Assembly: GCF_000243115.2 (NCBI RefSeq)
Contig: NZ_CP007035.1
Coordinates: forward strand, 3,844,001 to 3,908,000
Reading direction: 5' to 3'
DNA from: Niabella soli DSM 19437
GTDB taxonomy: Bacteria; Bacteroidota; Bacteroidia; Chitinophagales; Chitinophagaceae
DNA: 64,000 bases
Shown here: positions 8,495-17,068 of the stretch, piece by piece
Numbering within the stretch: position 1 is the first letter of the stretch
Layout of the letters: the number at the start of each line of letters is the position of its first letter
Notes under the pieces: model-generated
What the model was told of the DNA's origin: nothing
Seen by the model: the letters and a program-made list of their open reading frames with translations, nothing else
Databases searched by the model: none
Made by a program: the position numbers and the translations under genes

Positions 8495-8766
8495 ATTGGG
8501 AAATGTACCTCAGCGTGCCCCATAAAAACCCCCTCCCGTTATTTTAAAAAACTGTTGAGATAACTTAAAATAGTTGTTGTTTGTTCCATAAGGCTTACAT
8601 GCCCCTGCGCGGGAACAATGGCCAACTGGGATTTTGGCTTTACCCCAAAATCGGCAACTACATTGCCGCCCAGCAGAGTTTTATAGCTATTAGATTAAAA
8701 CCCGGCGAAATTATTGAAGTATGCAGCGGCAGGACACATTTTAAAGAAAGCTTTTTAAGCCCGCAT
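8495..8766. other. Intergenic region, possible gene remnant
   Basis: An open frame from about 8581 runs on the plus strand into the end of the convergent restriction gene (74 codons, with the stretch FIAIRLKPGEIIEVCSG). No family is recognised and there is no clear start signal. It may be a remnant of a longer gene or chance; I do not call it as a gene. Confidence 0.3.
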
Positions 8767-9480
8767 CTACAAAAGTCTTATGCCATGCAGACGCACATAT
8801 TTTAATGGAATTTTGGGATTATTAATATCCTTATCACCATCGGCGCTCCATTTCTTCTCCCAGGCAACATAGTAAGGTTCAAGATGCGCTGGTTTTAACT
8901 TATAAATCTCAAGTAATTCGATGCCTTCATAGACCGCGAAAATCCAGTCAACTTTCCTGTATTTTTTGATTATGGTTGGATTCATGTGGTGATGCGTAGA
9001 AAAGCTTTTGGTTAGCCGAATGTTTACTGATTTTAGTTCATATTCATTTCCTGCATCATCCACCGCATCATTGCCTTCCCTCCCCGGTAAAATTTTTAAA
9101 CCGGTGTGGAGAAGAACCTGTAACAGTTTTCCGCCATTATCCTGGAATATATCGTTAATTCCATTTGCTTCTGCAAGTGTTTGGAATCTGCGGATCTGCG
9201 GCAAAATCATGTTAAGAGCGATAAGTTCTTCATTTTTGCTGGCGGTGTATATAGTAATAAGATTCGGATCTAATAAATCAAAAAGTGTAACATTTAGCGC
9301 CTGGGCAAGCGAAGCGGCTTTTTCAACGGTAATATTGTATTTGGCGTTCTCAATATATCCAATATAAGTTCTGTCTATTTCTGCAAGATCTGCTAAGTTT
9401 TGTTGTGAGAAACCAAGTCGTCTTCTCAAAAAAGCAATATTTTTTGCCAATATTTCCTGGTAAGCATTTGGTTCGTTCAT
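8767..9480 (-). CDS. PvuII-type restriction endonuclease fused to N-terminal controller (C-R fusion)
   Basis: A 237-residue protein. Residues 1-75 are an XRE helix-turn-helix like the separate controller C.PvuII ([20 protein letters not shown], then TYIGYIEN). Residues from about 85 on match R.PvuII almost end to end: [53 protein letters not shown]. The PvuII catalytic residues D34, D58, E68 and K70 align with D114, D138, E148 and K150, a constant offset of 80, and the active-site histidines are kept. The predicted cut is CAG^CTG. The N-terminal domain should act as autoregulator. It is divergent from the cognate methyltransferase with 101 bases between starts. Only the fusion departs from the classical layout. 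Confidence 0.93.
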   Translation of the reverse strand: MNEPNAYQEILAKNIAFLRRRLGFSQQNLADLAEIDRTYIGYIENAKYNITVEKAASLAQALNVTLFDLLDPNLITIYTASKNEELIALNMILPQIRRFQTLAEANGINDIFQDNGGKLLQVLLHTGLKILPGREGNDAVDDAGNEYELKSVNIRLTKSFSTHHHMNPTIIKKYRKVDWIFAVYEGIELLEIYKLKPAHLEPYYVAWEKKWSADGDKDINNPKIPLKYVRLHGIRLL

Positions 9481-9498
9481 CTAATTTTGTCTTTATTA

Positions 9499-9506
9499 CA
9501 AAAATA
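9499..9506 (-). promoter_or_regulatory. Candidate -7 element of the C-R gene
   Basis: On the minus strand this reads TATTTTTG, matching TAnnTTTG, 19 bases before the ATG at 9480. It would place transcription start near 9493. Confidence 0.4.
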
Positions 9507-9527
9507 ATTCTTTTGACTAATAATTTG

Positions 9528-9541
9528 CCGAGTATATTCGG
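9528..9541. promoter_or_regulatory. Candidate controller operator (C-box-like palindrome)
   Basis: CCGAGTATATTCGG is a near-perfect 14-bp inverted repeat in the divergent gap between restriction and methyltransferase genes. Its centre lies about 41 bases before the predicted start of the C-R transcript, where an activating controller dimer would be expected to bind. The sequence differs from the GACT/AGTC core usual for C.PvuII-type boxes, so the assignment is tentative. Confidence 0.4.
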
Positions 9542-9581
9542 AATTGGTTAAGTTTGCTTACTTTGGTTAACTAGATATAAT

Positions 9582-10607
9582 ATGGCAGGTTATAAAACAA
9601 AATACGGGGAGGCATTTTGCAGAGATGCTCTTTTAGCGCTGGATGATTTACAGGATAATTCAGTAGACCTGGTTGTCACAAGTCCCCCATTTGCCCTTTT
9701 GCGGAAGAAAGAATACGGGAATGAAAGTCAGGAAGCCTATGTGAACTGGCTTGCTCAATTTGCCAGGGTTGTATATGCCAAATTGAAAGATACCGGTTCT
9801 TTTGTTGTAGATATTGGGGGCGCATATATGCCTGGTATTCCTTCCAGAAGCTTGTACAATTTTAGAGTACCCATACATTTTTGCGATCATTTGGGATTTT
9901 ATCTGGCGGAAGATTTTTATTGGTATAATCCCTCAAAGCTGCCGAGTCCTATTGAATGGGTGAATAAAAGAAAGATCCGGGTTAAGGATGCTGTGAACAA
10001 TGTGTGGTGGTTTAGCAAAACGCCCTACCCAAAATCAGATGTCACAAAGGTTTTAACTCCCTATAGCGACAGGATGAAAAAGTTGATAGAAAACCCTGAA
10101 GGATTTTATACCCCTAAAGTGCGCCCTTCAGGTCATGATATTGGAGGAAGTTTTGGTAAAGATAATGGGGGGGCAATTCCTCCCAACTTATTACAGATTG
10201 CGAATGCAGAATCTAATAGTAGCTATCTAAGTCATTGTAAAAATCTGAAAATAAAGAGCCATCCTGCCAGATTCCCAATTCAGCTTCCTGAATTTTTTAT
10301 AAAAATGTTGACTGATGAAAATGATTTGGTTATTGACATATTTGGAGGTTCAAACACAACGGGTTTAGCATGCGAACAGTTGAAGAGAAGATGGCTATCT
10401 TTCGATTCAGATCAACAATATGTCGCAGCATCAGCATTGAGGTTTTTACCTAAAGAGTCAAGAATTAAGGACGTTGCATCTATTTATTTTTCTATTTTAG
10501 ACGGGAAAAATATTGAAATCATTGATGCTTTAACAAATAAGTTGGAAAATAGCCCTTCTGTAGATAGACAAATAGAAGAATTACTTGAATATCTAGATCA
10601 AAACTGA
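9582..10607 (+). CDS. N4-cytosine DNA methyltransferase, M.PvuII-like
   Basis: A 341-residue beta-class methyltransferase. The catalytic motif TSPPF (33-37) comes first and the SAM-binding motif DIFGGSNTTG near residue 250 comes last, as in M.PvuII. Long stretches match that enzyme as I recall it: EDFYWYNPSKLPSPIEWVN, KIRVKDAVNNVWWFSKT, YSDRMKKLIE, PSGHDIGGSFGKDNGG and HPARFP. It should methylate the inner cytosine of CAGCTG and protect the host from the divergent C-R endonuclease. The C-terminal 60 residues, after ASALRFLP, are the least conserved part. Confidence 0.93.
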   Translation: MAGYKTKYGEAFCRDALLALDDLQDNSVDLVVTSPPFALLRKKEYGNESQEAYVNWLAQFARVVYAKLKDTGSFVVDIGGAYMPGIPSRSLYNFRVPIHFCDHLGFYLAEDFYWYNPSKLPSPIEWVNKRKIRVKDAVNNVWWFSKTPYPKSDVTKVLTPYSDRMKKLIENPEGFYTPKVRPSGHDIGGSFGKDNGGAIPPNLLQIANAESNSSYLSHCKNLKIKSHPARFPIQLPEFFIKMLTDENDLVIDIFGGSNTTGLACEQLKRRWLSFDSDQQYVAASALRFLPKESRIKDVASIYFSILDGKNIEIIDALTNKLENSPSVDRQIEELLEYLDQN

Positions 10608-10635
10608 TATATACTTAAATGTTGTATTCGAGAGG

Positions 10636-11196
10636 TCATTTTATAATCTTTAACTCATCAATTTTATTCTTTGCCGCTGTAAATGCTTCGTCAATTATAT
10701 CGGCATTGTCAATGAACAAAGTGTTATCTGAGCCATATTTTTCTAAGGTAATGTACCATTTGGCTTTTCCCTTCTCTACATAATAACCTACCTGAAAACC
10801 ATCATCCGTTACAAATTTGTTTTCCATATAATCAGGGTTGGCTGCAATGTCATTACCAACCTCTGCTTTTAGTGCCTTTACTGCTTTTAAAACTTCAATC
10901 AAATCGCTATATTCAATTGAGGCAGTGGTATTGCTGTATTGGCCTTTCTTTACAATCTGGTAAAAATACCCATTTATAGAACCTCTGGAAATTTTGCGAA
11001 TTCTTGTTTCTGCTCCAATATAAGAAGTTTTCATGTTGGGTAATTTGGTATCTACAAATCGCATGAGGCTTCCTGTTTTTGAGGCAAAAGCATCCATTTT
11101 CGTTTTAAATGTTTCGCCCTCTTTTTTTACTTCTTGTCCATAAGAAATTATTGTAGTGATAAGAAGTGCAGTAATAGTCAATAGTTGTTTAAGCAT
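10636..11196 (-). CDS. Exported protein of unknown function
   Basis: A 186-residue protein with a typical Bacteroidota signal peptide (MLKQLLTITALLITTIISYGQ, cleaved after YGQ), so it is probably periplasmic. The mature part alternates beta strands and ends in the helix EAFTAAKNKIDELKIIK. I do not recognise a family. It is convergent with the methyltransferase (28-bp gap) and lies between repeat copies A and B, so it may have travelled with the restriction system or be a stranded local gene. Confidence 0.65.
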   Translation of the reverse strand: MLKQLLTITALLITTIISYGQEVKKEGETFKTKMDAFASKTGSLMRFVDTKLPNMKTSYIGAETRIRKISRGSINGYFYQIVKKGQYSNTTASIEYSDLIEVLKAVKALKAEVGNDIAANPDYMENKFVTDDGFQVGYYVEKGKAKWYITLEKYGSDNTLFIDNADIIDEAFTAAKNKIDELKIIK

Positions 11197-11295
11197 AGCA
11201 TCAATAATTTATTTGGCGCGAAGTTTTGGATTTTATCTCTTGATTTTTTACGGGAAGCCGTAAGGGTATAAAATGCTGGAACAAGATATCAGAGA

Positions 11296-11326
11296 GAGCC
11301 CTCCGCTCACCTGCTGAGGAGGGCTC
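11296..11326. repeat. Hairpin in the region before dinD2
   Basis: Arms GAGCCCTCC (11296-11304) and GGAGGGCTC (11318-11326) with a 13-base loop. The surrounding 70 bp resemble bases 3936-4000, so this belongs to a dispersed intergenic repeat rather than to a terminator; no T-run follows. Confidence 0.55.
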
Positions 11327-11383
11327 GGTTGGGATGACAAAAACATGTACCCCCGTGGATGACGGAGTAGGGCGTTGCTCCTC

Positions 11384-11708
11384 CATATTCCACCGCTGAA
11401 GTGTGCGATGCAACGATGCTACGATATGCACTTCAGCCCGGCCAAAAAATATTTAGGAATTAATTTGTATTTTTTTCAATGTTGGGGGTAACGGTGGCTT
11501 TTTGCCGGTCCTGCTAGTCCCACAAGTCCCACTAATATATGTGACAAAGGCGACTTGCGGGAGATGAGCTGGTGTTTAAAGGATAAGATTCCTCCCTCCG
11601 CTTCGCTGCGTTCGGAATGACGGTTAGGATTGGGGTTGGTTTTTATAAAGTAGATTGCCCCCTATATTCGTTAAACTTTATTTTTAACTTAACCCAAAAT
11701 GTATAACC
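11384..11708. repeat. Long direct repeat, copy B (before dinD2)
   Basis: About 325 bp that match copy A (7224-7570) and end, like it, at a dinD start codon. The hairpin-forming left part (CTGAAGTGTGC...TGCACTTCAG, 11394-11429) differs from A inside the loop, while the right 260 bp are nearly the same. A and B are in direct orientation around dinD1, the restriction system and the gene at 10636. Confidence 0.85.
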
Positions 11709-12447
11709 ATGAAAAAAGAATTGATCACCGAATTATTACAAAAATTTGAAGCCGCCTGCTATGAAGTAAAAGGCGTGGAATGCTGGAGCGCCCGGGAGCT
11801 GCAACCCATTTTGGGCTATAGCCGCTGGGAAAACTTTTCTAATGCGCTGGATAAAGCACGTAAATCCTGCGAAGCCGCCGGGGAAGCGGTGACCGATCAT
11901 TTTCGTGATGTCACGAAAATGATCGAATTGGCTAAGGGAGCGCAGCGTCTTGTTCAGGATATTGCGCTTACACGCTATGCCTGCTACCTGGTAGCGCAAA
12001 ATGGCGATCCGGCCAAACCGGCCATTGCTTTTGCTCAAACTTATTTTGCAGTGCAAACCCGCAAGCAGGAAATTATTGAGCAGCGCCTGTTGGAAGTAGC
12101 AAGGGTATCGGCCCGTGAAAAACTGACCAAATCGGAGAAAAAGCTGTCGGGCATTATTTACGAACGCGGGGTGGATGAGCAGATTTTTTGCCTACGCTTA
12201 CCATCAAAGCCAAGGATTTTGCTACGGAGCTAACCAGTCATAACGTAGTGGAAAAAGACCTGAAAGGCAGCCAGCAAATATCTCAAAGGAACATGTAGAC
12301 AATAATAAAGCGGTAAGGGACATGCTAAACGAGCGGGGTGTACAACCGGAAACATTGCCAGTGGCGGAAGACATTGCCAAACTGAAACGAAAGCTGGACG
12401 GCGACGCAAAAAAGATATTGAAAGATACCCGGAAAAAAAACATTTAG
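11709..12447 (+). pseudogene. dinD: Second dinD copy, disrupted by internal deletion and frameshift
   Basis: The frame opens as a DinD/BRO-N protein ([75 protein letters not shown]). After base 12180 the usual central part is missing. Another frame continues with [18 protein letters not shown] and NVVEKDLKGSQQIS, and near 12283 the frame shifts again to KEHVDNNKAVRDMLNERG and the tail DGDAKKILKDTRKKNI with stop at 12445-12447. So about 35-50 codons are lost and there are two frame breaks. The N-terminal 157 residues could still be made. A perfect palindrome at 11895-11924 lies in the coding part. Confidence 0.85.
11895..11924. repeat. Palindrome inside dinD2
   Basis: Perfect 13-bp arms GATCATTTTCGTG (11895-11907) and CACGAAAATGATC (11912-11924) around ATGT. 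It encodes [10 protein letters not shown], residues 63-72. It is nearly identical to intergenic palindromes at 8461-8494 and 22760-22789, and it occupies the homologous place of the dinD1 palindrome. Confidence 0.9.
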
Positions 12448-12640
12448 GAATCAATTTGTGTTTTCCTGTGTTGGGGTAGCGGTGGCTTTCTTGCTTGTCC
12501 AATTAGTCCCGCGAATCCCACCAGTATGTGTGACAAGGGCGACTAGTGGGACGATGGGCCGGTGTTTAAATGATACGATTCTTTGTCCGTCTTATGACGG
12601 AAACCTGATTCGATAGTTGGATGACGATTGAGATGGGGGT
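12438..12640. repeat. Long direct repeat, copy C (after dinD2)
   Basis: Starting with ACATTTAGGAATCAATTTGT, this segment follows copies A and B through the GTTGGGGTAGCGGTGG block, the GTCCCGCGA block, TGTGACAAGGGCGACT and the GGTGTTTAAATGATA block. It diverges near 12575. It therefore brackets dinD2 with copy B as direct repeats. Confidence 0.75.
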
Positions 12641-12650
12641 TGTTTTTCTT

Positions 12651-14348
12651 TTACTTTAATACTAATTTGGTAACCGTTTTTGTGTACGTGTCTCCAACTC
12701 CGTTAACACCCTTTCCTGCAAAAATGAATTCATTGTTATTGGAATAAAGCATGCCTCCGGATACATCATACAACGGGGAAACAACTTCCCGGAGCTTTTC
12801 CGTGGCCGGATCGAACTCCCAGTTTTTAACCCTGGTATAACCGTAACCCACTCCCCCGGCAAACCGTTCCCAACAGTCGAAGATATATCCTTTGCCGTTG
12901 TAACTAAAGCAGGTCGAACTGGTAAAGGGATAAGGGCCGGCCCCGGGCCCGGGAGATCTGATCAGTCTCCAGGAGTCATTTGGAATATCGTATTCCCAGA
13001 TCTCATTTGTAAATAAGTAACTGTCATAAGTGCTTTCCAGCCAGCCGCCGGCCATATAGGCTTTATTGCCGATAACAAAACTTCCGGCCTGCGTCCGGCT
13101 TCGGCCGGGAAAATCCTTTAGTCGCGTCCATTGACCATTGGCGGTGTTATATTTCCAGAATTGATTTCTGAAATACTGGGTGTAATATCCATCGGAAGTG
13201 TAAATATCTTTTCCCGAGGTTCCCGTGCCAAAATATATGAAACCATTATATTGGAAGGCATAGGTTTGACTGCGGACGCCTTCCGGAATGGAATCCCGTT
13301 TGAACCAATCGTTATTTGCAAAATCGTATTCCAATACATTCGCCAGCGGTGACCTTGGCTTAAAAAGCTGGGGCGGTAGATCCGGGTCGTCATAAGCGCC
13401 GCTGATCACCAAAAGCCGGTCGCCCACGGGCTGAGCAAGTGGAGTGGTGAGTTTCATAGCGTGCTTAGGGGCAATAAATTTCCATTCATTTGTTGCGGGA
13501 TTATATTCTCTGATCTCATTAAAACTTACAGTTTCGCCAGAGGCGCCAAGATACCATTGCGAATAGGCGCCACCGATGAGGTAGCCTTTCCCTTTAAATG
13601 GAACGGCGGAAAAGCTTTGTATATTATTGTCTGCATTTGTATTGGGATTTACCTGAACTTCATAAGCACCCAGGGGAAACCATTTTCCAAAATAGATATA
13701 ACAAAAATCATTTGTTTCGAGCCCCAGACTTGAAATTTTAATTCTTCTGCTGCCTGAAGCAATGGTCTCCGGGATTTTAAAGAATATCGTGTTTTCCTGT
13801 CGCCCGGTAACCTTACACTCCGTTGTATCAATCCATACCCGCACCTCTGGTTTATTATTCCCTTTTGAATTGATGCGGATGGCATTAAATTCTGACGGAC
13901 TGCAATAGCTGTAGTTTGCGGAGCCGGCAGGGTAATCAATTTTAAGACTATCTGTTTTTATGATTTCTTCCATGCTAAAAGCAGAGTCCTTTCCATTATT
14001 GACAAATAGTTTTACTGAATAACTTGTATTTCCTTTCAGACCATCAATAATTGTTTTGTCAGAAATATTGGCTGCGGCATCTTTACCAAGAATAAGCACT
14101 TTTCTGCCGGCATTTGCATCATCGGAGGGTTCTAAAATCAGGCCGTAGGAATTCAGTGATCCGCTTTTACTAAGGTCAACGGAATAGGAAAGCTGAAAAA
14201 CATTTAAGTCCATTTGGGTAACCTGGCTGATCTCGAGTTTTGAATTGGGGAGAAGATTGGGAAGCTCTTTTTTCTCCTGGGTTTTAGAACAGGAAAAGCC
14301 AAGCAGGCTGATGATAAACAGCAGAGGCAAGCATGTTAGTTTAAACAT
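12651..14348 (-). CDS. Kelch-repeat lipoprotein with IPT/TIG-like domain
   Basis: About 565 residues from the Met at 14348, which begins a lipoprotein signal (MFKLTCLPLLF, lipobox LLGFSC); a Met nine codons earlier is possible. After the lipid anchor come a fibronectin-III-like domain (about 30-130) and an IPT/TIG-like domain (about 135-220). A Kelch beta-propeller region fills the rest (repeats with GKGYLIGGAY, VGDRLLVISGAYD, NGFIYFGTG, GNKAYMAGGW, NEIWEYDIPNDSW). It probably sits at the outer membrane facing the cell surface or periplasm. Binding partner unknown. It stands alone on the minus strand after the dinD island. Confidence 0.8.
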   Translation of the reverse strand: MFKLTCLPLLFIISLLGFSCSKTQEKKELPNLLPNSKLEISQVTQMDLNVFQLSYSVDLSKSGSLNSYGLILEPSDDANAGRKVLILGKDAAANISDKTIIDGLKGNTSYSVKLFVNNGKDSAFSMEEIIKTDSLKIDYPAGSANYSYCSPSEFNAIRINSKGNNKPEVRVWIDTTECKVTGRQENTIFFKIPETIASGSRRIKISSLGLETNDFCYIYFGKWFPLGAYEVQVNPNTNADNNIQSFSAVPFKGKGYLIGGAYSQWYLGASGETVSFNEIREYNPATNEWKFIAPKHAMKLTTPLAQPVGDRLLVISGAYDDPDLPPQLFKPRSPLANVLEYDFANNDWFKRDSIPEGVRSQTYAFQYNGFIYFGTGTSGKDIYTSDGYYTQYFRNQFWKYNTANGQWTRLKDFPGRSRTQAGSFVIGNKAYMAGGWLESTYDSYLFTNEIWEYDIPNDSWRLIRSPGPGAGPYPFTSSTCFSYNGKGYIFDCWERFAGGVGYGYTRVKNWEFDPATEKLREVVSPLYDVSGGMLYSNNNEFIFAGKGVNGVGDTYTKTVTKLVLK

Positions 14349-14405
14349 AAGTTTACATTTTGTAAAGGAAGCCAAATTTAAAAAATAAATCTAAAACGGC
14401 ATCGG

Positions 14406-15017
14406 CTATCTTTCGCCCAGTACAAAAACACTCACGTCAGTTTCCGTATTATTAAAGGTAACAATAGTGCTCCATTGCAGTGTTGCATGGGGAAGTAAGG
14501 TGGTGATGAAGGGCTTTGCCACCAGCCGCTGGGGTGTGCTGATGATGACGGCAACCTTGTGTTGCAGGAAATGATCAATTACTTTTTTGAGCTCGGCAAA
14601 TACGGCTGGCTCATAGTTTACATCGCTAAGCAAAACCACATCGGGCAAAGGCAGGGTTACCGCATCTTGCCAGTCTAAGGCAATGGCAGTTACATTTTCC
14701 AACTGTAAATGTGCCGCCGATTTTTTTACATAAGCTGCCGCGAGTGCTTCTTTATCGCTGATGACTACGTGTTGGGCCAGGGTGGCGGCATATAAACCCG
14801 GCAAGCCCAGACCGGCGGCCAGTTCCAGCACCTGCTTGCTGGTAATATATTGCGGGTGCTGCTGTAAAAACAAACAAAGACCAATTGCCGCGGGCCATAC
14901 CTGCGCCCAGTAGGCGGCGTTTTTATTGTGTTGATAAGCCTGCTGAATGTAATCCGAAGAAGGCAGATAGATTTCCAGGCTGCGATCGCCTATTGCAAAA
15001 GCCTTTGATAGATGCAT
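14406..15017 (-). CDS. Class I SAM-dependent methyltransferase (Methyltransf_16-like)
   Basis: About 203 residues from the Met at 15017 (MHLSKAF). The SAM-binding motif I is VLELAAGLGLPGLYAA, followed by the acidic VVISDKEALA, and LLSDVNYEPAVF matches the post-motif II region of the lysine-methyltransferase-like group (METTL21/Methyltransf_16). It is a cytosolic enzyme; the substrate, protein or small molecule, is unknown. It is the last gene of a possible minus-strand run with the membrane protein at 15117 and the MarR regulator at 15654. Confidence 0.75.
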   Translation of the reverse strand: MHLSKAFAIGDRSLEIYLPSSDYIQQAYQHNKNAAYWAQVWPAAIGLCLFLQQHPQYITSKQVLELAAGLGLPGLYAATLAQHVVISDKEALAAAYVKKSAAHLQLENVTAIALDWQDAVTLPLPDVVLLSDVNYEPAVFAELKKVIDHFLQHKVAVIISTPQRLVAKPFITTLLPHATLQWSTIVTFNNTETDVSVFVLGER

Positions 15018-15116
15018 ATACTGGCAAAGAAAAGGATTTATTGAGAACATGCAGGGCAGATGCCTCCATTCGTCCTGCGGACGCAGTCGGATGATGGTGG
15101 CCTGTAACGGTACTCC

Positions 15117-15623
15117 TTACCCGTTTTTTAAACCGGTGAGCTTTACCAGCAAGGGGATTAGCCCGATAGATACGGCTATAAAAACGCCCACACGGATATA
15201 GTTTAAATTCCGCCATTGCTTTGTCCGGCTTAGCAGGTTGGTGTTAAAAGTTTTGCCGTTTGCAATGGCCTGGAACTCTATAATGTTGGGGGCAAAATAA
15301 GCAAGGGTCCATACCCGCACTGCCACATGTATAGCAAACAGTACCAGGAGCCCGTTCCTTACGGGCTCGATTTTCCAGCAGAAGATCAAGGCCAGCAGAA
15401 AGGATACTTCATGTATAGAATGGGCGATGATCCAAAAGGTTTTAAGATCGGCGCCATACGGGGCCTTAAAATACTGGAAGGATTGAGGCGGAGCGGCCGT
15501 CCATTTTGAAACCAGCACCGCTGTTTCAAAGATTTGTGCCCCATTCAGTAAAAAATAAGCCAGCAGGGTTACTAATAACCACCACTCAGCCCTTGTTAAG
15601 TATTCTATATTTACGTTGTTCAT
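15117..15623 (-). CDS. Four-helix integral membrane protein
   Basis: A 168-residue protein with four predicted membrane helices (WWLLVTLLAYFLLNGAQIF, TFWIIAHSIHEVSFLLALIF, GLLVLFAIHVAVRVWTLAYF, YIRVGVFIAVSIGLIPLLV). The layout and the QWRNLNYIR segment before the last helix recall DUF1772-type small membrane proteins, but the match is weak. The MarR gene starts upstream and ends 30 bases away, so it is probably co-transcribed with and controlled by that regulator. Confidence 0.7.
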   Translation of the reverse strand: MNNVNIEYLTRAEWWLLVTLLAYFLLNGAQIFETAVLVSKWTAAPPQSFQYFKAPYGADLKTFWIIAHSIHEVSFLLALIFCWKIEPVRNGLLVLFAIHVAVRVWTLAYFAPNIIEFQAIANGKTFNTNLLSRTKQWRNLNYIRVGVFIAVSIGLIPLLVKLTGLKNG

Positions 15624-15653
15624 AATTGTGGTTTTAAAAATGTTGCTGTTGCT

Positions 15654-16115
15654 TTATCTGGATTTTTTATTCAGCTCGTTGGTGAAGGTCTGCATGATGC
15701 CGATCGACGCACGGAGATAGCCGGCGATCAACTGTATTTCCTTCTTACCGTAGGTGGAGACCAGTTTTTCTACCTCCGCTTTCAGCCGGGTATTGGATGG
15801 TTCGAATAGTTTTTTTGCCTTTGCTTTATTGGCAACGATCAATACCTTCCGCCGGTCGGTTTCGTCTGGCTGACGGCTTACCAGCTTCCGGTCCTCCAGC
15901 CGGTCGATCATGGCGGTTACCGCCCCGGTGGTAAGCCCGGTAATGCTGGACAGCTCCCCAGCCGTAAGCGGTCCTTGCCGCAGGATGATACTAAGGTATT
16001 TATGATCTACGCCCGTGAGGCCTGCGCTGCGGGCAATGGCCTCATGCATGAGGAGGGTTGTGTCGGAGATTACTCTTCCTAAATCGCTTAAATTTTCTAT
16101 TGCTGACGCTTCCAT
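15654..16115 (-). CDS. MarR-family transcriptional regulator
   Basis: A 153-residue winged helix-turn-helix regulator. The core is TAGELSSITGLTTGAVTAMI (helix-turn-helix) followed by DRLEDRKLVSR and the wing DETDRRKVLI with the typical D-x-R-R. Flanking N- and C-terminal helices would form the dimer. It is the first gene of the run 16115 to 14406 and likely represses its own operon, releasing on binding a small ligand, as is usual for the family. The ligand is unknown. Confidence 0.88.
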   Translation of the reverse strand: MEASAIENLSDLGRVISDTTLLMHEAIARSAGLTGVDHKYLSIILRQGPLTAGELSSITGLTTGAVTAMIDRLEDRKLVSRQPDETDRRKVLIVANKAKAKKLFEPSNTRLKAEVEKLVSTYGKKEIQLIAGYLRASIGIMQTFTNELNKKSR

Positions 16116-17068
16116 ATATCTTTATGATTAATTATCTTGATTGTAAAGATAAATAGAACTTGAATGGTGCACAAAATTTTTGCTGCCTAAACCGGCGAGC
16201 CTGGCAAAAAAGCCGGTGAACAGATCAGCCGAGCCCTATTGAGGTGTACAAGAGTGCGATCCCGCCTTCGACCTATCGTGTGGGGACAAAATATTGCTTT
16301 TTTTATATTTCTCTACTTTTTGCTCGCCCAAAAAGTAGCACAAAAAGGGCAGGCTCAGACGAACGCCTCCGGCCGTTTGACCGGCCACGCACGCGAGCAT
16401 ACTTTACGAAAAGTGGTAACAAGGCCTTGTTGCGGGGTAAGGTCGAAGCCCCCGCAGCCTGATTGTCGTTCAGCCTCCCTGCGCTGATTTTTTCCCTGAA
16501 TAATTTGTCTGTATACAAAACATACGTTGGGTAAAAAATAGGCGCCTCCGATCTGTTGCTTTTCCGAAGTTGCAATTACTATCCCCCGATGAAAAACAGT
16601 TGTTTGTTCCGAACGGATGCTGCTTAGAAGGGGTTCCGCCGGACAGTGAAAGGACAAATCAAGCGGAATGGCGGTTTTGACGCCGCGGGCGACTATTCAA
16701 AAATAGGGCAGCAGGAAGGTGTCATAACCTGGCCTGTAGCGCAGGGTTGGCCGGTTCCGCCCCAGCCCGACCGTGAAACAAGGGGCGGAATTCACCTTCC
16801 GGCGGAAAAAGATTTTTTGCTCCACTTTTTTATCGATTGAAAAAAGTGGAAAACATACAATTAGATAAAGCTCTATTCATCTTTCTCGATGATTATTAGA
16901 AAGGGTACACATCTAAATATCTCGCCCACAAGTCTTATACTATTTATAAACTATTTGAAATGTGTCTATACGATAGGCCTTCAGCGGGACAGGCTCCACG
17001 ACGCTGCTATATGCATTATAGCCCGGACCATGATTACCCCTACTCATTACAACAGATACCCTCAATAA
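16116..17068. repeat. Gene-free kilobase with dispersed repeat pieces
   Basis: No convincing gene. Bases 16243-16280 and 16976-17030 carry GTGCGATCCCGCC and CTTCAGCGGGACAGGCTCCA blocks also seen at 7233-7275, so pieces of the same imperfect palindromic repeat lie at both ends. Bases 16821-16850 form a hairpin with arms TCCACTTTTTT and AAAAAAGTGGA. The middle (16300-16800) has open frames on both strands but none with family features. The region resembles an intergenic repeat island rather than coding DNA. Confidence 0.5.

Noticed and set aside
16239-16657. Several overlapping frames on both strands
   Set aside because: None has protein family features; the sequence looks like an intergenic repeat island.
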